Assembly: GCA_013140985.1 (NCBI GenBank)
Contig: JABFRU010000013.1
Location: 40,757 to 104,756, forward strand
Direction: 5' to 3'
From: Chitinophagaceae bacterium
Lineage (GTDB): Bacteria; Bacteroidota; Bacteroidia; Chitinophagales; Chitinophagaceae
Length of the DNA: 64,000 nucleotides
A program made the translations under genes and the position numbers. Position 1 is the first letter of the stretch; each line of letters begins with the position of its first letter. The notes under the pieces were generated by a model, which did no database searches, was not told the DNA's origin, and saw nothing but the letters and a program-made list of their open reading frames with translations. Below are positions 36,061 to 43,660 of the stretch, piece by piece.

Positions 36061-36145
36061 AAATGAAGAATAAGAAATAAGTAATAAAAAATGAAAAAGT
36101 TGAAGTTCCGGTACTTTTTTATTTTTCATTTTGATTCCTTATTTT
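36061..36145. repeat. AT-rich inverted repeat
   Basis: AAAAATGAAAAAGT (36087-36100) pairs with ACTTTTTTATTTTTCATTTT across TGAAGTTCCGGT; outer TAAGAAATAAG and CTTATTTTTTA extend the stem. It lies between the DUF62 and SDR genes and may double as the SDR terminator. Confidence 0.7.
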
Positions 36146-36149
36146 TTAT

Positions 36150-36959
36150 TTATTTAACCAGCTTTCCTTTCTTAAAGAAAAATTTGTAAGTGAATTTATC
36201 AGCCAATTTTGGAAAAAATTTTTGCATGAAGACAGTACGTTTACCGGTAAATGTAAGCACCAGTGTTCTTTTCTTTTTCCGCACTGCTTTTAGGATATGC
36301 CTGGCACATTCTTCTGCACTCATCATTTTCCCTTCATCCATTGGTGTGCTGCCATGTGATGATCCATCTTTATTCAATGCTGCATTGCGGATATTGGAAG
36401 TTGTAAAGCCGGGACAAACCCACATGACATGCACACCATCAGCCATCAACTCTGTTTTAATGGCTTCCAGCCATCCCTGCATGGCAAACTTGCTGGCAGA
36501 ATAACCACTTCTCCCGGGCAGGCCACGATAACCGGCAATGGATGATACACCAACAATGGTCCCCTTTCTTTCAATGATAGAATCCAATGCATATTTGGTG
36601 CAATAGACTACACCATAAAAATTAATGTCCATTACTTTATGGATCACGTCTGTATCAGCTTCTTTCAATAAAGCCCGCATGGAAACACCTGCATTATTAA
36701 TTAGTATATCAATGCCACCAAAAACTTTGATAGTAGTTTCCATAAAACGACGACAATCATTCTCACTGCTTACATCAGTTACCATGGTATGAAGATGAGC
36801 AGAGGGATGTTCGGCCTGCAGGCGATAGATCTTATCATGATTGCGGCCACAGGTAGCTACTTTGGCGCCCCGGCTGATCAGTTCATCTACTAGTGCTTTA
36901 CCAATTCCTTCTGTACCACCGGTCACTACTACTACCTTATCTTTAAAATAATCAGGCAT
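36150..36959 (-). CDS. Short-chain dehydrogenase/reductase
   Basis: 269 aa classical SDR. NAD(P)-binding GGTEGIGKAL; Arg in CGRNHDK suggests NADPH; NNAGVS; the catalytic Ser in GVSSIAGYRG and YSASK (Tyr-x-x-x-Lys). A basic, hydrophobic C-terminal extension (MQKFFPKLADKFTYKFFFKKGK) may contact the membrane, as in DHRS7-like members. Substrate unknown. Confidence 0.92.
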   Translation of the reverse strand: MPDYFKDKVVVVTGGTEGIGKALVDELISRGAKVATCGRNHDKIYRLQAEHPSAHLHTMVTDVSSENDCRRFMETTIKVFGGIDILINNAGVSMRALLKEADTDVIHKVMDINFYGVVYCTKYALDSIIERKGTIVGVSSIAGYRGLPGRSGYSASKFAMQGWLEAIKTELMADGVHVMWVCPGFTTSNIRNAALNKDGSSHGSTPMDEGKMMSAEECARHILKAVRKKKRTLVLTFTGKRTVFMQKFFPKLADKFTYKFFFKKGKLVK

Positions 36960-37024
36960 AAGTATGTTGCTTGTAGTACAAACCTACTTAAAATCAGGCA
37001 ACAGAAGAGAACAGCCCCTGGAGT

Positions 37025-37309
37025 TTAGAGCAGGGATCGAAAACCTTTGGGCTTACATTCCTTTGTTTGGGAAGGCGCATCCTCCACTTTGACCAGCTTG
37101 TAAAAGATAGAGTCTTTGGAAAAGGAAATAAGGAATTCATGTCCAATATAGCTTCCACGGTATTCGTACAAGTAGATCCTGTCTGCTTCTTCGAGAAAAA
37201 CGCCATTGATCGTTTTTTCTTCTTCATCATAGCTAAAAGTGATCACTTGTTGCTGTTCCGGAAATGACTTTTTTACATAATCGGTGTAATAGTTGGGAGT
37301 ACCAGGCAT
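37025..37309 (-). CDS. Hypothetical protein, 94 aa
   Basis: No family recognised. Soluble, acidic in the middle (FSYDEEEKTINGVFLEEADRIYLYEYRG), with alternating strand-like segments and no signal peptide or membrane helix. Codon use looks normal for the window. It lies between the SDR gene and the tRNA-Lys cassette. Confidence 0.55.
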   Translation of the reverse strand: MPGTPNYYTDYVKKSFPEQQQVITFSYDEEEKTINGVFLEEADRIYLYEYRGSYIGHEFLISFSKDSIFYKLVKVEDAPSQTKECKPKGFRSLL

Positions 37310-37494
37310 ACTTCAGGGTTTAATAAAGTAGAGACCACTAGTGGGGTGATCAGGGGAATATTGTTTCTGTAAAAGTGGTTAGAATTATCAGCCAGAATCG
37401 GGCCAAGCAGGCGGATCGAATTGTCAAACTTCATGGAAAATATTCACATAGGAAAAACCAATCAGGTAATGCGAAGGCTTATCGGGAATCAAAT

Positions 37495-37541
37495 AAAAAA
37501 AGACTCTGAATTCATCAGCGTCTTTTGTGATCCCGCTGGGA
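37495..37541 (-). repeat. Left copy of the tRNA-Lys 3' end plus terminator
   Basis: A-run, then GACTCTGAATTCATCAG[C]GTCTTTTG and TGATCCCGCTGGGA repeat 37896-37943 (terminator and last 14 bases of tRNA-Lys) with one mismatch (37519 against 37921). The mismatch breaks one pair of the terminator stem. The tRNA match continues past two inserted elements with CTCGAA (37588-37593) and CCCAGGG (37640-37646), 27 tRNA bases in all. Confidence 0.92.
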
Positions 37542-37639
37542 TGCAGACGCTCCGGTCTGCATGCAGACACGTTTTGCGTCGTCTGCACTCGAATGCCGAC
37601 GCTTTGGTCGGCACCGAGACCGGCTTCGCCGCGTCTCGG
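37542..37639. repeat. Two 46-bp double-palindrome elements in a tRNA-Lys fragment
   Basis: Plus-strand order: 20-bp palindrome 37542-37561 (arms TGCAGAC/GTCTGCA), 26-bp palindrome 37562-37587 (arms TGCAGAC/GTCTGCA), then tRNA bases CTCGAA, then 20-bp palindrome 37594-37613 (TGCCGAC/GTCGGCA) and 26-bp palindrome 37614-37639 (CCGAGAC/GTCTCGG). Each pair is 46 bp. Outer arm bases differ between copies but remain complementary, while the inner GAC/GTC is constant. They are placed exactly on both sides of the six T-loop bases. The third copy lies at 21071-21116. Confidence 0.9.
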
Positions 37640-37646
37640 CCCAGGG

Positions 37647-37895
37647 TTATCCATACTTTTCGATGAATTGTAATAATTTGATGCGATTGAGATTTTTTAA
37701 TTTCTTTTCAAGAATCATTGCTTCAGAGCGATTTTCCTTTTGTATAAGACATTTCAAAACCCATGGCCTATAAGGCGACGTTGATTTTTCAAATCCACTG
37801 TTGTGACGCTCTAACCTGCCAGTAAAGTCGTTGGTTTGTCCGATATAAAATTTATCGGATTCGCTGCTATAAATGATATAAACGAAAAAAGGCAT
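37647..37895 (-). CDS. Small GIY-YIG nuclease
   Basis: 82 aa, the usual length of single-domain UPF0213/URI-type proteins. Starts FFVYIIYSSESDKFYIGQTND, holding the Tyr of the two GIY/YIG strands (VYI and YIG), then the catalytic Arg in GRLERHN, and a conserved Glu in RSEAMILEKKLK that binds metal. It would cut DNA; the specificity is unknown. There is no room for a promoter or Shine-Dalgarno site: the eight bases before the ATG are all U, from the tRNA-Lys terminator. Expression probably depends on read-through from tRNA-Lys. Confidence 0.93.
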   Translation of the reverse strand: MPFFVYIIYSSESDKFYIGQTNDFTGRLERHNSGFEKSTSPYRPWVLKCLIQKENRSEAMILEKKLKNLNRIKLLQFIEKYG

Positions 37896-37928
37896 AAAAA
37901 AAAGACTCTGAATTCATCAGAGTCTTTT
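37896..37928 (-). terminator. Terminator of tRNA-Lys
   Basis: AAAAGACTCTGA pairs exactly with TCAGAGTCTTTT around a 5-nt loop; eight T on the minus strand run directly into the GIY-YIG start codon. Confidence 0.9.
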
Positions 37929-37929
37929 G

Positions 37930-38002
37930 TGATCCCGCTGGGACTCGAACCCAGGGCCCCAACATTAAAAGTGTTGTGCTCTACCAACTGAGCTACGAGA
38001 TC
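37930..38002 (-). tRNA. tRNA-Lys (anticodon TTT)
   Basis: 73 nt. Acceptor GATCTCG/CGGGATC (one G-T pair), D-stem GCTC/GAGC, anticodon stem CAACA/TGTTG with loop CTTTTAA, T-arm CTGGGTTCGAGTCCCAG. No encoded CCA. Confidence 0.97.
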
Positions 38003-38023
38003 AACCTTCCTTTTTAGGGATTG

Positions 38024-38054
38024 CAAAAATACGGTTCAAGAGACTTTATGCCAA
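38024..38054 (-). promoter_or_regulatory. Promoter of tRNA-Lys
   Basis: On the minus strand, TTG (38052-38054), a 20-nt spacer and TATTTTTG (38024-38031). Confidence 0.78.
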
Positions 38055-38094
38055 AACTTTTTACTTTAATTGTCAACATGTTTTTGAACTCCGG

Positions 38095-39033
38095 TCAGGA
38101 AAGTTCTTCGTTCATCTTCTGCATGACATTCTTTTTGATCATGGTTTGTGCAAGTTTAATCATATTCATAAAAGCTTTTGCACCTGAAATGCCATGACCA
38201 ATAATGACAGGTTTGGATACACCTAACACCGGCGTACCTCCATAATTCTCGAAATTGAATCGTTCAAAGAACTCATCCTTTATCTTTTTTGCTTGACCGA
38301 TCTCGAATAAAGATTCAGCCATTTTCAATATCACATTGCCGGTAAAACCTTCGCAAACCATTACATCGGCTTTGCCGGTCAATACATCCCTGCCTTCAAT
38401 GTTGCCGATAAAATTGATGTGTTTGTTCTCTTTCAGCAATGGATAAGCTGCTTGTGCCAGTATATTACCTTTTCCTTCTTCTTCACCTACATTGATCAAT
38501 CCTACTTTGGGATTTTCAATTTCCAATATGAGTTGTGCATATACTGAACCCATGATGGCAAACTGGTTCAGTTGTTCTGGTTTGCAATCAGCATTCAGCC
38601 CAACATCTAATAAAAGACCGGTGCCCCCGTCTGCTTTTGGAACAATGGTGGATATAGCAGGTCGTATCACCCCTTCCAGCACTTTGATGCTGAATAATGC
38701 TCCCACAAGCATAGCTCCTGTATTGCCGGCGCTGATGAACGCATCCATTTTTCCTGAAGCCAGTAAGTGAAAACCGATAGCAATCGAAGACTGTTGTTTT
38801 TCTTTCAGTGCTTTGGTTGGATGTTCATGCATATCAATCACCTGTTCAGCATGAACAACCTGAACATAGGCGGAAGCAAGCTCATGTTCATCCAGTAACT
38901 TTTCTATTGCAGTTTTATCACCAATAAGCACCAGGCTTGAAGGAATAGAATGACTTGCCAGATATTGCTGAACACCTTTTACAGCTTCCAGCGGGGCATA
39001 ATCGCCACCCATCATGTCAATACCAATCGTCAT
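38095..39033 (-). CDS. plsX: Phosphate acyltransferase PlsX
   Basis: 312 aa. Converts acyl-ACP to acyl-phosphate at the start of phospholipid synthesis. Family marks: IGIDMMGGDYAPLEAVKG, DAFISAGNTGAMLVGA, LLLDVGLNADCKPEQL, NVGEEEGKGN and VMVCEGFTGNVILK. Last gene of DUF177-rpmF-plsX, a common bacterial order; fabH does not follow. An inverted repeat occupies the gap to rpmF. Confidence 0.96.
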   Translation of the reverse strand: MTIGIDMMGGDYAPLEAVKGVQQYLASHSIPSSLVLIGDKTAIEKLLDEHELASAYVQVVHAEQVIDMHEHPTKALKEKQQSSIAIGFHLLASGKMDAFISAGNTGAMLVGALFSIKVLEGVIRPAISTIVPKADGGTGLLLDVGLNADCKPEQLNQFAIMGSVYAQLILEIENPKVGLINVGEEEGKGNILAQAAYPLLKENKHINFIGNIEGRDVLTGKADVMVCEGFTGNVILKMAESLFEIGQAKKIKDEFFERFNFENYGGTPVLGVSKPVIIGHGISGAKAFMNMIKLAQTMIKKNVMQKMNEELS

Positions 39034-39039
39034 TTAGCT

Positions 39040-39126
39040 ACAAGATATAAATTCCAAAATAACAAATTCCAAATCCCAATGATAACGATTTGCTACCACG
39101 TTTGGAATTTGGAATTTCGGACTTGT
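39040..39126. repeat. Inverted repeat between rpmF and plsX
   Basis: AAATTCCAAA and CAAATTCCAAAT on the left, TTTGGAATTTGGAATTT on the right (39101-39117), with outer ACAAG/CTTGT. It lies inside an operon and could reduce read-through from rpmF into plsX. Confidence 0.8.
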
Positions 39127-39137
39127 GATTTAATCCT

Positions 39138-39332
39138 TTACTTCTTAACAGGCGACTTTTCAGCTACTACTTTGCCTTTGTAGTAAAGTTTTCCTTCACT
39201 TACATGTGCCCTATGGCGAACATGTGTTTCACCTGTTGCACTGTCTGTTGTTAATGTAGAGGCGGCAGCTTTATAATGCGTTCTGCGTTTTGCACTTCTT
39301 TGCTGGCTGTGCCTGCGTTTCGGATTTGGCAT
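39138..39332 (-). CDS. rpmF: 50S ribosomal protein L32
   Basis: 64 aa. Begins MPNPKRRHSQQRSAKRRTHY with the basic N-terminus of L32, then HVRHRAHVSEGKLYYKGK. The Cys pairs of zinc-binding L32 are absent, so this is the zinc-free form. Middle gene of the DUF177-rpmF-plsX operon. Confidence 0.96.
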   Translation of the reverse strand: MPNPKRRHSQQRSAKRRTHYKAAASTLTTDSATGETHVRHRAHVSEGKLYYKGKVVAEKSPVKK

Positions 39333-39350
39333 CGTTCAAATATTAAGAGT

Positions 39351-39896
39351 TTATTCTAAGTCTTTAAATTTTTCCAATCCTTTCCAGATCGGGTTTTGTT
39401 TATTTTCTTTTTCTTCCGGTTCCATTTTTTTCAGCACATCCATAGCTGAAAAATTACAATGAGGGCCATCCATTTTTTCATATTCACAGGCTTTCTGCAT
39501 CGGCAGGCTCAGGTTGATGAATTCATAGATCCAGTTGGCAACATCAAAATGGCTTTCGCCCTGTGCGATGTAATACATATCCGGATCATCTTCCTGCTCA
39601 TTCATCAGCTCTGGTTCTTCCACCATTTTAACTGTGATAGTGAATTCATCCCACAGTTCTAATGGAAGGCTGCTGTTGCAACGATCGCAGGTTACCTGTA
39701 ATGTGCCGCCGATCTCAAACCTGAGCTGCATAAAACTGCTTTTTTTATCAAGCAGCAGCTTCACATTGGCCTGGCAGTTACGAAAGTCCTGCTGTTGGAA
39801 AGCCTCAAAGAACTTATCATCAATTTTATAATTGAACTCATGAACTCCCGGTTTTAGTCCAATAAAAGCTATCTCAAACTCCCGGCGACGACTCAT
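39351..39896 (-). CDS. DUF177 (YceD) family protein
   Basis: 181 aa. Typical pattern: a Cys pair in VTCDRCNSSLPL at the centre, then acidic DPDMYYIAQGESHFDVANWIYEFINLSLPMQKAC and a C-terminal NPIWKGLEKFKDL. YceD/DUF177 is tied genetically to 23S rRNA handling, and it nearly always precedes rpmF. First gene of the operon, with a TACCTTTG box 24 bp upstream. Confidence 0.92.
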   Translation of the reverse strand: MSRRREFEIAFIGLKPGVHEFNYKIDDKFFEAFQQQDFRNCQANVKLLLDKKSSFMQLRFEIGGTLQVTCDRCNSSLPLELWDEFTITVKMVEEPELMNEQEDDPDMYYIAQGESHFDVANWIYEFINLSLPMQKACEYEKMDGPHCNFSAMDVLKKMEPEEKENKQNPIWKGLEKFKDLE

Positions 39897-39919
39897 AGCT
39901 CAATTTTTAAAAGAGTGTG

Positions 39920-39927
39920 CAAAGGTA
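39920..39927 (-). promoter_or_regulatory. Minus-7 box of DUF177-rpmF-plsX
   Basis: TACCTTTG on the minus strand, 24 bp before the DUF177 start. The minus-33 element is not clear. Confidence 0.6.
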
Positions 39928-39944
39928 AGGTAAGAGAGTGAATT

Positions 39945-40021
39945 GGTAATTAGTATTTTGCATTTTTTTTACCCTTTTCTTATTACTTTTATCCCTTTCC
40001 CTAATCCCTAATTGCTAATTA
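39945..40021. repeat. Inverted repeat of AATTAGTAATTA-type units
   Basis: GGTAATTAGTATT at the left and CCCTAATTGCTAATTACTTG at the right are imperfect complements around a pyrimidine-rich loop. The same AATTA-type units occur between accB and accC (8576-8602). Confidence 0.6.
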
Positions 40022-40022
40022 C

Positions 40023-41135
40023 TTGCAACAATTTTTTGCCCGATTATTTGCCCGATTAATGAAGAGTTGGAGCTGGGTCTTACTCATCCTTCTGACTATT
40101 CTCATTAAATGGGCGTCCTGGTACCCGGACTGGGTTGAAAAAAATTACAGCCAGGGCATTTATCCGCTGATCTCTAAAATACAACGATTCCTGTTTGGCT
40201 GGATACCTTTTAGCGTAGGGGATCTTTTTTATGCATTTCTGATTTTACTGATCATTTACAAAACGATCAGCTTTGTCAAAGCGATCATCAAGCGCCGTTT
40301 TACCCGCAAATATTTTGTCGGAGGATTGCAGCAAGTCATTTTTATTCTCTTATTCATGTATGTATTTTTTAATCTTTTGTGGGGATTGAATTATAACCGC
40401 CGGGGTATTGCTCATCAATTGAAATTGGATGTGAAGCAATACACACTTGCCGATCTCGATACATTGACCACTGTCATTCAGCAGCGGGTCAATTACTATG
40501 CACAGTTTGTAACAGAAGCACAGCGGGATTCATTTAATAAAAAGAGAATTCTTTTTCGCAGCGCTAATGAGGCATATAAAGAATTAGGTAAAAAATATTC
40601 TTTCCTCAAATACAAAGTGAGATCTGTTAAGCCCTCCATCTATAGTTACCTGGGAAATTATCTTGGCTTCCAGGGTTATTATAATCCATTCTCCGGCGAA
40701 GGACAGGTGAATACAACCATACCACATGTACTCGAACCATTTGTGACCACACATGAGATAGCACACCAGTTAGGTTATGCCAAAGAAAACGAAGCAAACT
40801 TTGTAGGATTTTTAGCTTGCCGTTCTTATGAGTCCAATGCATTTCGCTATTCTGTTTATTTTGATATGTATAACTATGCTGTGACTGAAGTTGGCCGCAG
40901 GGATACGATGCTTGCCCTGGCATTCAAACAAAAACGACATCCGCAATTGGTGAAAGATGTAGAAGAGTACAGGGCTTTTTTCAAACGGTATAAAAATGTT
41001 CTGCAGGATATCATCATGAGTGGCTACGGAGAATTTCTAAAAGCTAATAACCAACCGGCAGGCAAAAGAAGTTATAATGAAGTAGTGGCCTGGCTCATCG
41101 CTTATTATAAGAAGTTTGGGGTAGATGCATTGTGA
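40023..41135 (+). CDS. DUF3810 membrane protein with HExxH motif
   Basis: 370 aa with a TTG start (ATG at 40059 is an alternative). Three N-terminal membrane helices (WVLLILLTILIKWASW, GDLFYAFLILLIIYK, VIFILLFMYVFFNLLWGL), then a soluble part. VTTHEIAHQLGYAKENEANFVGFLAC contains HEIAH and a downstream Glu-Ala-x-Phe-x-x-x-Leu, as in membrane-bound zinc metallopeptidases (gluzincin type). Substrate unknown. Monocistronic or with tspO, 31 bp downstream. Confidence 0.88.
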   Translation: MQQFFARLFARLMKSWSWVLLILLTILIKWASWYPDWVEKNYSQGIYPLISKIQRFLFGWIPFSVGDLFYAFLILLIIYKTISFVKAIIKRRFTRKYFVGGLQQVIFILLFMYVFFNLLWGLNYNRRGIAHQLKLDVKQYTLADLDTLTTVIQQRVNYYAQFVTEAQRDSFNKKRILFRSANEAYKELGKKYSFLKYKVRSVKPSIYSYLGNYLGFQGYYNPFSGEGQVNTTIPHVLEPFVTTHEIAHQLGYAKENEANFVGFLACRSYESNAFRYSVYFDMYNYAVTEVGRRDTMLALAFKQKRHPQLVKDVEEYRAFFKRYKNVLQDIIMSGYGEFLKANNQPAGKRSYNEVVAWLIAYYKKFGVDAL

Positions 41136-41166
41136 ACAAAATGAATGTTGTTGTTGTTATAAGTGC

Positions 41167-41640
41167 ATGAATAAAACCATAAAGCTGATCATTGCTGTAG
41201 CTGTTCCTCTTATTATTGGATTTACCAGCGGTTTTTTTACTGAAACGGGTGAGGCTAGTTGGTATCAATCAATAAATAAACCTTCGTGGAATCCGCCAAA
41301 CTGGATTTTTGCCCCTGTATGGACCACCTTATATGTTTTGATGGGAATAGCTTTATTCCTGGTTTGGAACAGTAATGTAAATACTCGTTATAAGCGAACA
41401 GCTATTATTCTTTTTTCTATCCAGCTTTTATTGAATTTTTTCTGGTCTTTGATCTTTTTTAATCAACAACAACCCGGCTGGGCCCTCGTAGAAATAATAA
41501 CCTTATGGATTTTTATCCTGCTTACAATTTTTGCTTTTGCAAAGCTCAGTAAAACGGCAGCATGGTTGCTGGTGCCCTACATCAGTTGGGTTTCTTTTGC
41601 GGCAATCCTTAATTATACACTCTGGAAATTGAACAGCTGA
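41167..41640 (+). CDS. tspO: TspO/MBR family protein
   Basis: 157 aa from the ATG at 41167 (an in-frame ATG at 41125 overlaps the previous gene). Five membrane helices. Conserved TspO segments: WYQSINKPSWNPPNWIFAPVWTTLYVLMG, and Trp-rich helices such as NFFWSLIFF and YISWVSFAAILN. TspO binds tetrapyrroles and sterol-like ligands; bacterial members affect porphyrin handling and stress. Ligand here unknown. Confidence 0.95.
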   Translation: MNKTIKLIIAVAVPLIIGFTSGFFTETGEASWYQSINKPSWNPPNWIFAPVWTTLYVLMGIALFLVWNSNVNTRYKRTAIILFSIQLLLNFFWSLIFFNQQQPGWALVEIITLWIFILLTIFAFAKLSKTAAWLLVPYISWVSFAAILNYTLWKLNS

Positions 41641-41641
41641 T

Positions 41642-42178
41642 CTAGAATTTATTTTTCCACATCATACTCTCCACCGGCTTATCAGGTTGATTACTGTATT
41701 TGGAGTTTTTCTTTTTATCATAAGAGATCTCGATCTCGCCTTCCACAGGAAAATAGATAAGCTGGCCGATCGGCATTCCCTTGTAAACTTTCACCGGCTG
41801 CTTGACAGAAATTTCCAAAGTCCAGTTGCCGCAAAAACCAACATCACCTTTACCGGCAGTAGCATGAATATCTATACCCAAACGACCGGTTGATGATTTA
41901 CCTTCCAGGAAAGGAACATGGGCATGAGTTTCGGTGTATTCCAATGTTACACCGAGATAAAAGATATGTGGATATAGAACAAATCCTTCATCGGGTATCT
42001 CGAAATGTTCTATCGTATTGTGTTTTTTAGCATCAAGGATGTGCTCTTTATAAGTGGCCAGTGTTTTCCCCAAATGAACATCATACGAATTGCTGCCCAG
42101 GCATTCCCTGTCGTAAGGAACGATCTTAATGGTGGCTTTTTCTATTTCTTCCAGTATTCTTGTGTCAGATAAAATCAT
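41642..42178 (-). CDS. dcd: dCTP deaminase
   Basis: 178 aa. Deaminates dCTP to dUTP for dTMP synthesis. ILSDTRILEEIE at the N-terminus, GSNSYDVHLG, LEGKSSTGRLGIDIHATAGKGDVGFCGNWTLEI (with the Ser-Ser-x-x-Arg and catalytic Glu-bearing region) and GMPIGQLIYF. Its stop codon is 2 bp from that of tspO on the other strand. Confidence 0.95.
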   Translation of the reverse strand: MILSDTRILEEIEKATIKIVPYDRECLGSNSYDVHLGKTLATYKEHILDAKKHNTIEHFEIPDEGFVLYPHIFYLGVTLEYTETHAHVPFLEGKSSTGRLGIDIHATAGKGDVGFCGNWTLEISVKQPVKVYKGMPIGQLIYFPVEGEIEISYDKKKNSKYSNQPDKPVESMMWKNKF

Positions 42179-42306
42179 TATTGATTATTAATTACTGATT
42201 ATTGTTTGATTGGCGCCCCCTGAGCTTTCAGGGCATAGCTTATCTTCGTTTAAGACGTTGCAATAATAAATCTAAAATCTACAATCTAAAATCAAAAATT
42301 CCTCTT

Positions 42307-42942
42307 GTGCCGATTTTTTTTCAACATCAAATCAACGAAAACACCCGGCTGGGAGTGTGGAAGATCGAAGAAACGGATGAGTTTTTCAAAGGCAATGTGC
42401 CGCAGCACCGGGATGTGACACATCCGCACAAGCGCTTGCAACACCTGGCCGGAAGATTTTTGTTGCAATTTCTTTTTCCTGATTTTCCTTATGAACTGAT
42501 ACAAATTGCTGATACCCGCAAACCATTTTTGCCGGACGAGCAATATCATTTTTCTATTTCTCATTGCGGGGATTATGCAGCGGCGATCGTTAGCCGGACA
42601 AGCAGGGTAGGAGTGGATATTGAGATCCCGGTTGAAAAGATCGGTAAAGTGATGCATAAATTCCTCAGTGCAAAAGAACATGGGATATTTAAACTCCTGC
42701 CGGGTGTCAGCAATGATTCTGCTATGAATATTTTCCAGGAACCAACGTTGTTGTGGTCGGCCAAAGAAGCCGTATTTAAATGGTATGCTGAAGGCGGTGT
42801 TGATTTTCGCAGGGAGATCCGGTTGCTGAACCGGGATGAAGCTACTGAAACCATTGCTTGTTTATTTTCCAAGAATGGAACAGAATTAACTATTCATTAC
42901 AGGAAGTTTGAGCAGTTGGTGCTGGCCTGGGTGATGAGTTGA
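42307..42942 (+). CDS. 4'-phosphopantetheinyl transferase (Sfp type)
   Basis: 212 aa from the GTG at 42307. Upstream in-frame codons to 42202 cover a repeat-like stretch (AATCTAAAATCTACAATC) and have no family match, so they were excluded. It transfers phosphopantetheine from CoA to carrier-protein serines. Magnesium motif GVDIE, and WSAKEAVFKWY with the Glu-x-x-Phe-Lys of the family. No carrier-protein or NRPS/PKS gene lies in the window. Confidence 0.9.
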   Translation: MPIFFQHQINENTRLGVWKIEETDEFFKGNVPQHRDVTHPHKRLQHLAGRFLLQFLFPDFPYELIQIADTRKPFLPDEQYHFSISHCGDYAAAIVSRTSRVGVDIEIPVEKIGKVMHKFLSAKEHGIFKLLPGVSNDSAMNIFQEPTLLWSAKEAVFKWYAEGGVDFRREIRLLNRDEATETIACLFSKNGTELTIHYRKFEQLVLAWVMS

Positions 42943-42977
42943 AGGAATTAATGCTTTTATTTGCAAAAAAGTATTGC

Positions 42978-43619
42978 ATGAAAAATTATATCCTGTCCTC
43001 TTTGGTTATTCTTACAGTAATGGTAGGTTGCGGCCCTAAAATTTATACATCATCTGAATTTGATACGGCGCTGGCAAAGCATAAAACAGTAGCTATATTG
43101 CCTGCTGATGTGTCCACCAGGTTAAGACCAAACGAATCAAAGAAAGTGACAGCTGAACAACTGGCGTCAATGAATGAAAAGACCGGCTTTGCTATACAGG
43201 ATAAAATGTACAGCTGGTTCTTGCGCCGTTCTGAGAAGTTTGAATATACGGTCACTTTCCAGGATGTAACAAAGACCAATGCAACGCTGAAGAAGGCGGG
43301 AATAAGTTATGATGACCTTGCATCGAAAGACAGGACAGAACTTGCCGCTTTGTTGGGCGTTGATGCAATTCTTCAAAACAGGACCAGCCTGGATAAGCCG
43401 ATGTCTGATGGTGCAGCTGTTGCTGTAGGAGTGATATTCGGTGTGTGGGGCAATACCAATTCTGCGCAAACAACGATCAATATTCATGATGGCAGATCAG
43501 GCGACCTGTTATGGAAATATGATTACCAGGCTTCCGGTTCTATTGGTTCTTCGGCCGACAACCTGGTGAATGCATTGATGAGAAATGCTTCTAAGAAATT
43601 TCCTTATAGTGCAAAATAA
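42978..43619 (+). CDS. Lipoprotein, putative CsgG/TolB-N-like fold
   Basis: 213 aa from ATG at 42978. Lipoprotein signal LSSLVILTVMVGCGPKIYT with the lipobox Cys. The body begins KHKTVAILPADVSTRLRP, resembling the first strand of CsgG/GNA1162-like lipoproteins, and later has LAALLGVDAILQNRT and TTINIHDGRSGDLLWKY, also typical of that group. Probably anchored in the envelope; function unknown. Confidence 0.8.
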   Translation: MKNYILSSLVILTVMVGCGPKIYTSSEFDTALAKHKTVAILPADVSTRLRPNESKKVTAEQLASMNEKTGFAIQDKMYSWFLRRSEKFEYTVTFQDVTKTNATLKKAGISYDDLASKDRTELAALLGVDAILQNRTSLDKPMSDGAAVAVGVIFGVWGNTNSAQTTINIHDGRSGDLLWKYDYQASGSIGSSADNLVNALMRNASKKFPYSAK

Positions 43620-43632
43620 TTAATGGAGAGGT

Positions 43633-43660
43633 CCGGGTTGGAGAATAATTAACCCGGTTT
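43633..43660 (+). terminator. Terminator of the lipoprotein gene
   Basis: CCGGGTT/AACCCGG stem with an 11-nt loop and TTT tail. It also touches the stop codon of the convergent DUF2130 gene. Confidence 0.75.

Larger units (their letters stand above)
37495..37943 (-). mobile_element. GIY-YIG cassette at the tRNA-Lys 3' end
   Basis: Two copies of the tRNA-Lys 3' end with its terminator bracket a single 249-bp ORF for a GIY-YIG nuclease. The ORF fills the gap exactly: its start codon abuts the U-run of the tRNA-proximal terminator, and its stop codon abuts the distal tRNA fragment. The distal fragment is split by two 46-bp double palindromes. The layout is that of an element that entered a tRNA 3' end and rebuilt the gene, but no integrase is present; the nuclease is the only candidate actor. 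Mobility is inferred, not shown. Confidence 0.7.

Noticed and set aside
37421..37494. A plus-strand frame with HIGKTNQVMRRL, reminiscent of the YIG strand of a GIY-YIG nuclease
   Set aside because: Only about six residues agree, no VYI strand precedes it and the frame is on the opposite strand; chance is likely.
37811..38026. 71-codon ORF across tRNA-Lys
   Set aside because: It reads through the tRNA and its terminator; the apparent similarity to the frame at 37424-37654 only reflects the duplicated tRNA end.
42202..42306. N-terminal extension of the phosphopantetheinyl transferase
   Set aside because: Encoded by a palindrome (CCCTGAGCTTTCAGGG) and AATCTAAAATC repeats; family similarity begins at the GTG at 42307.
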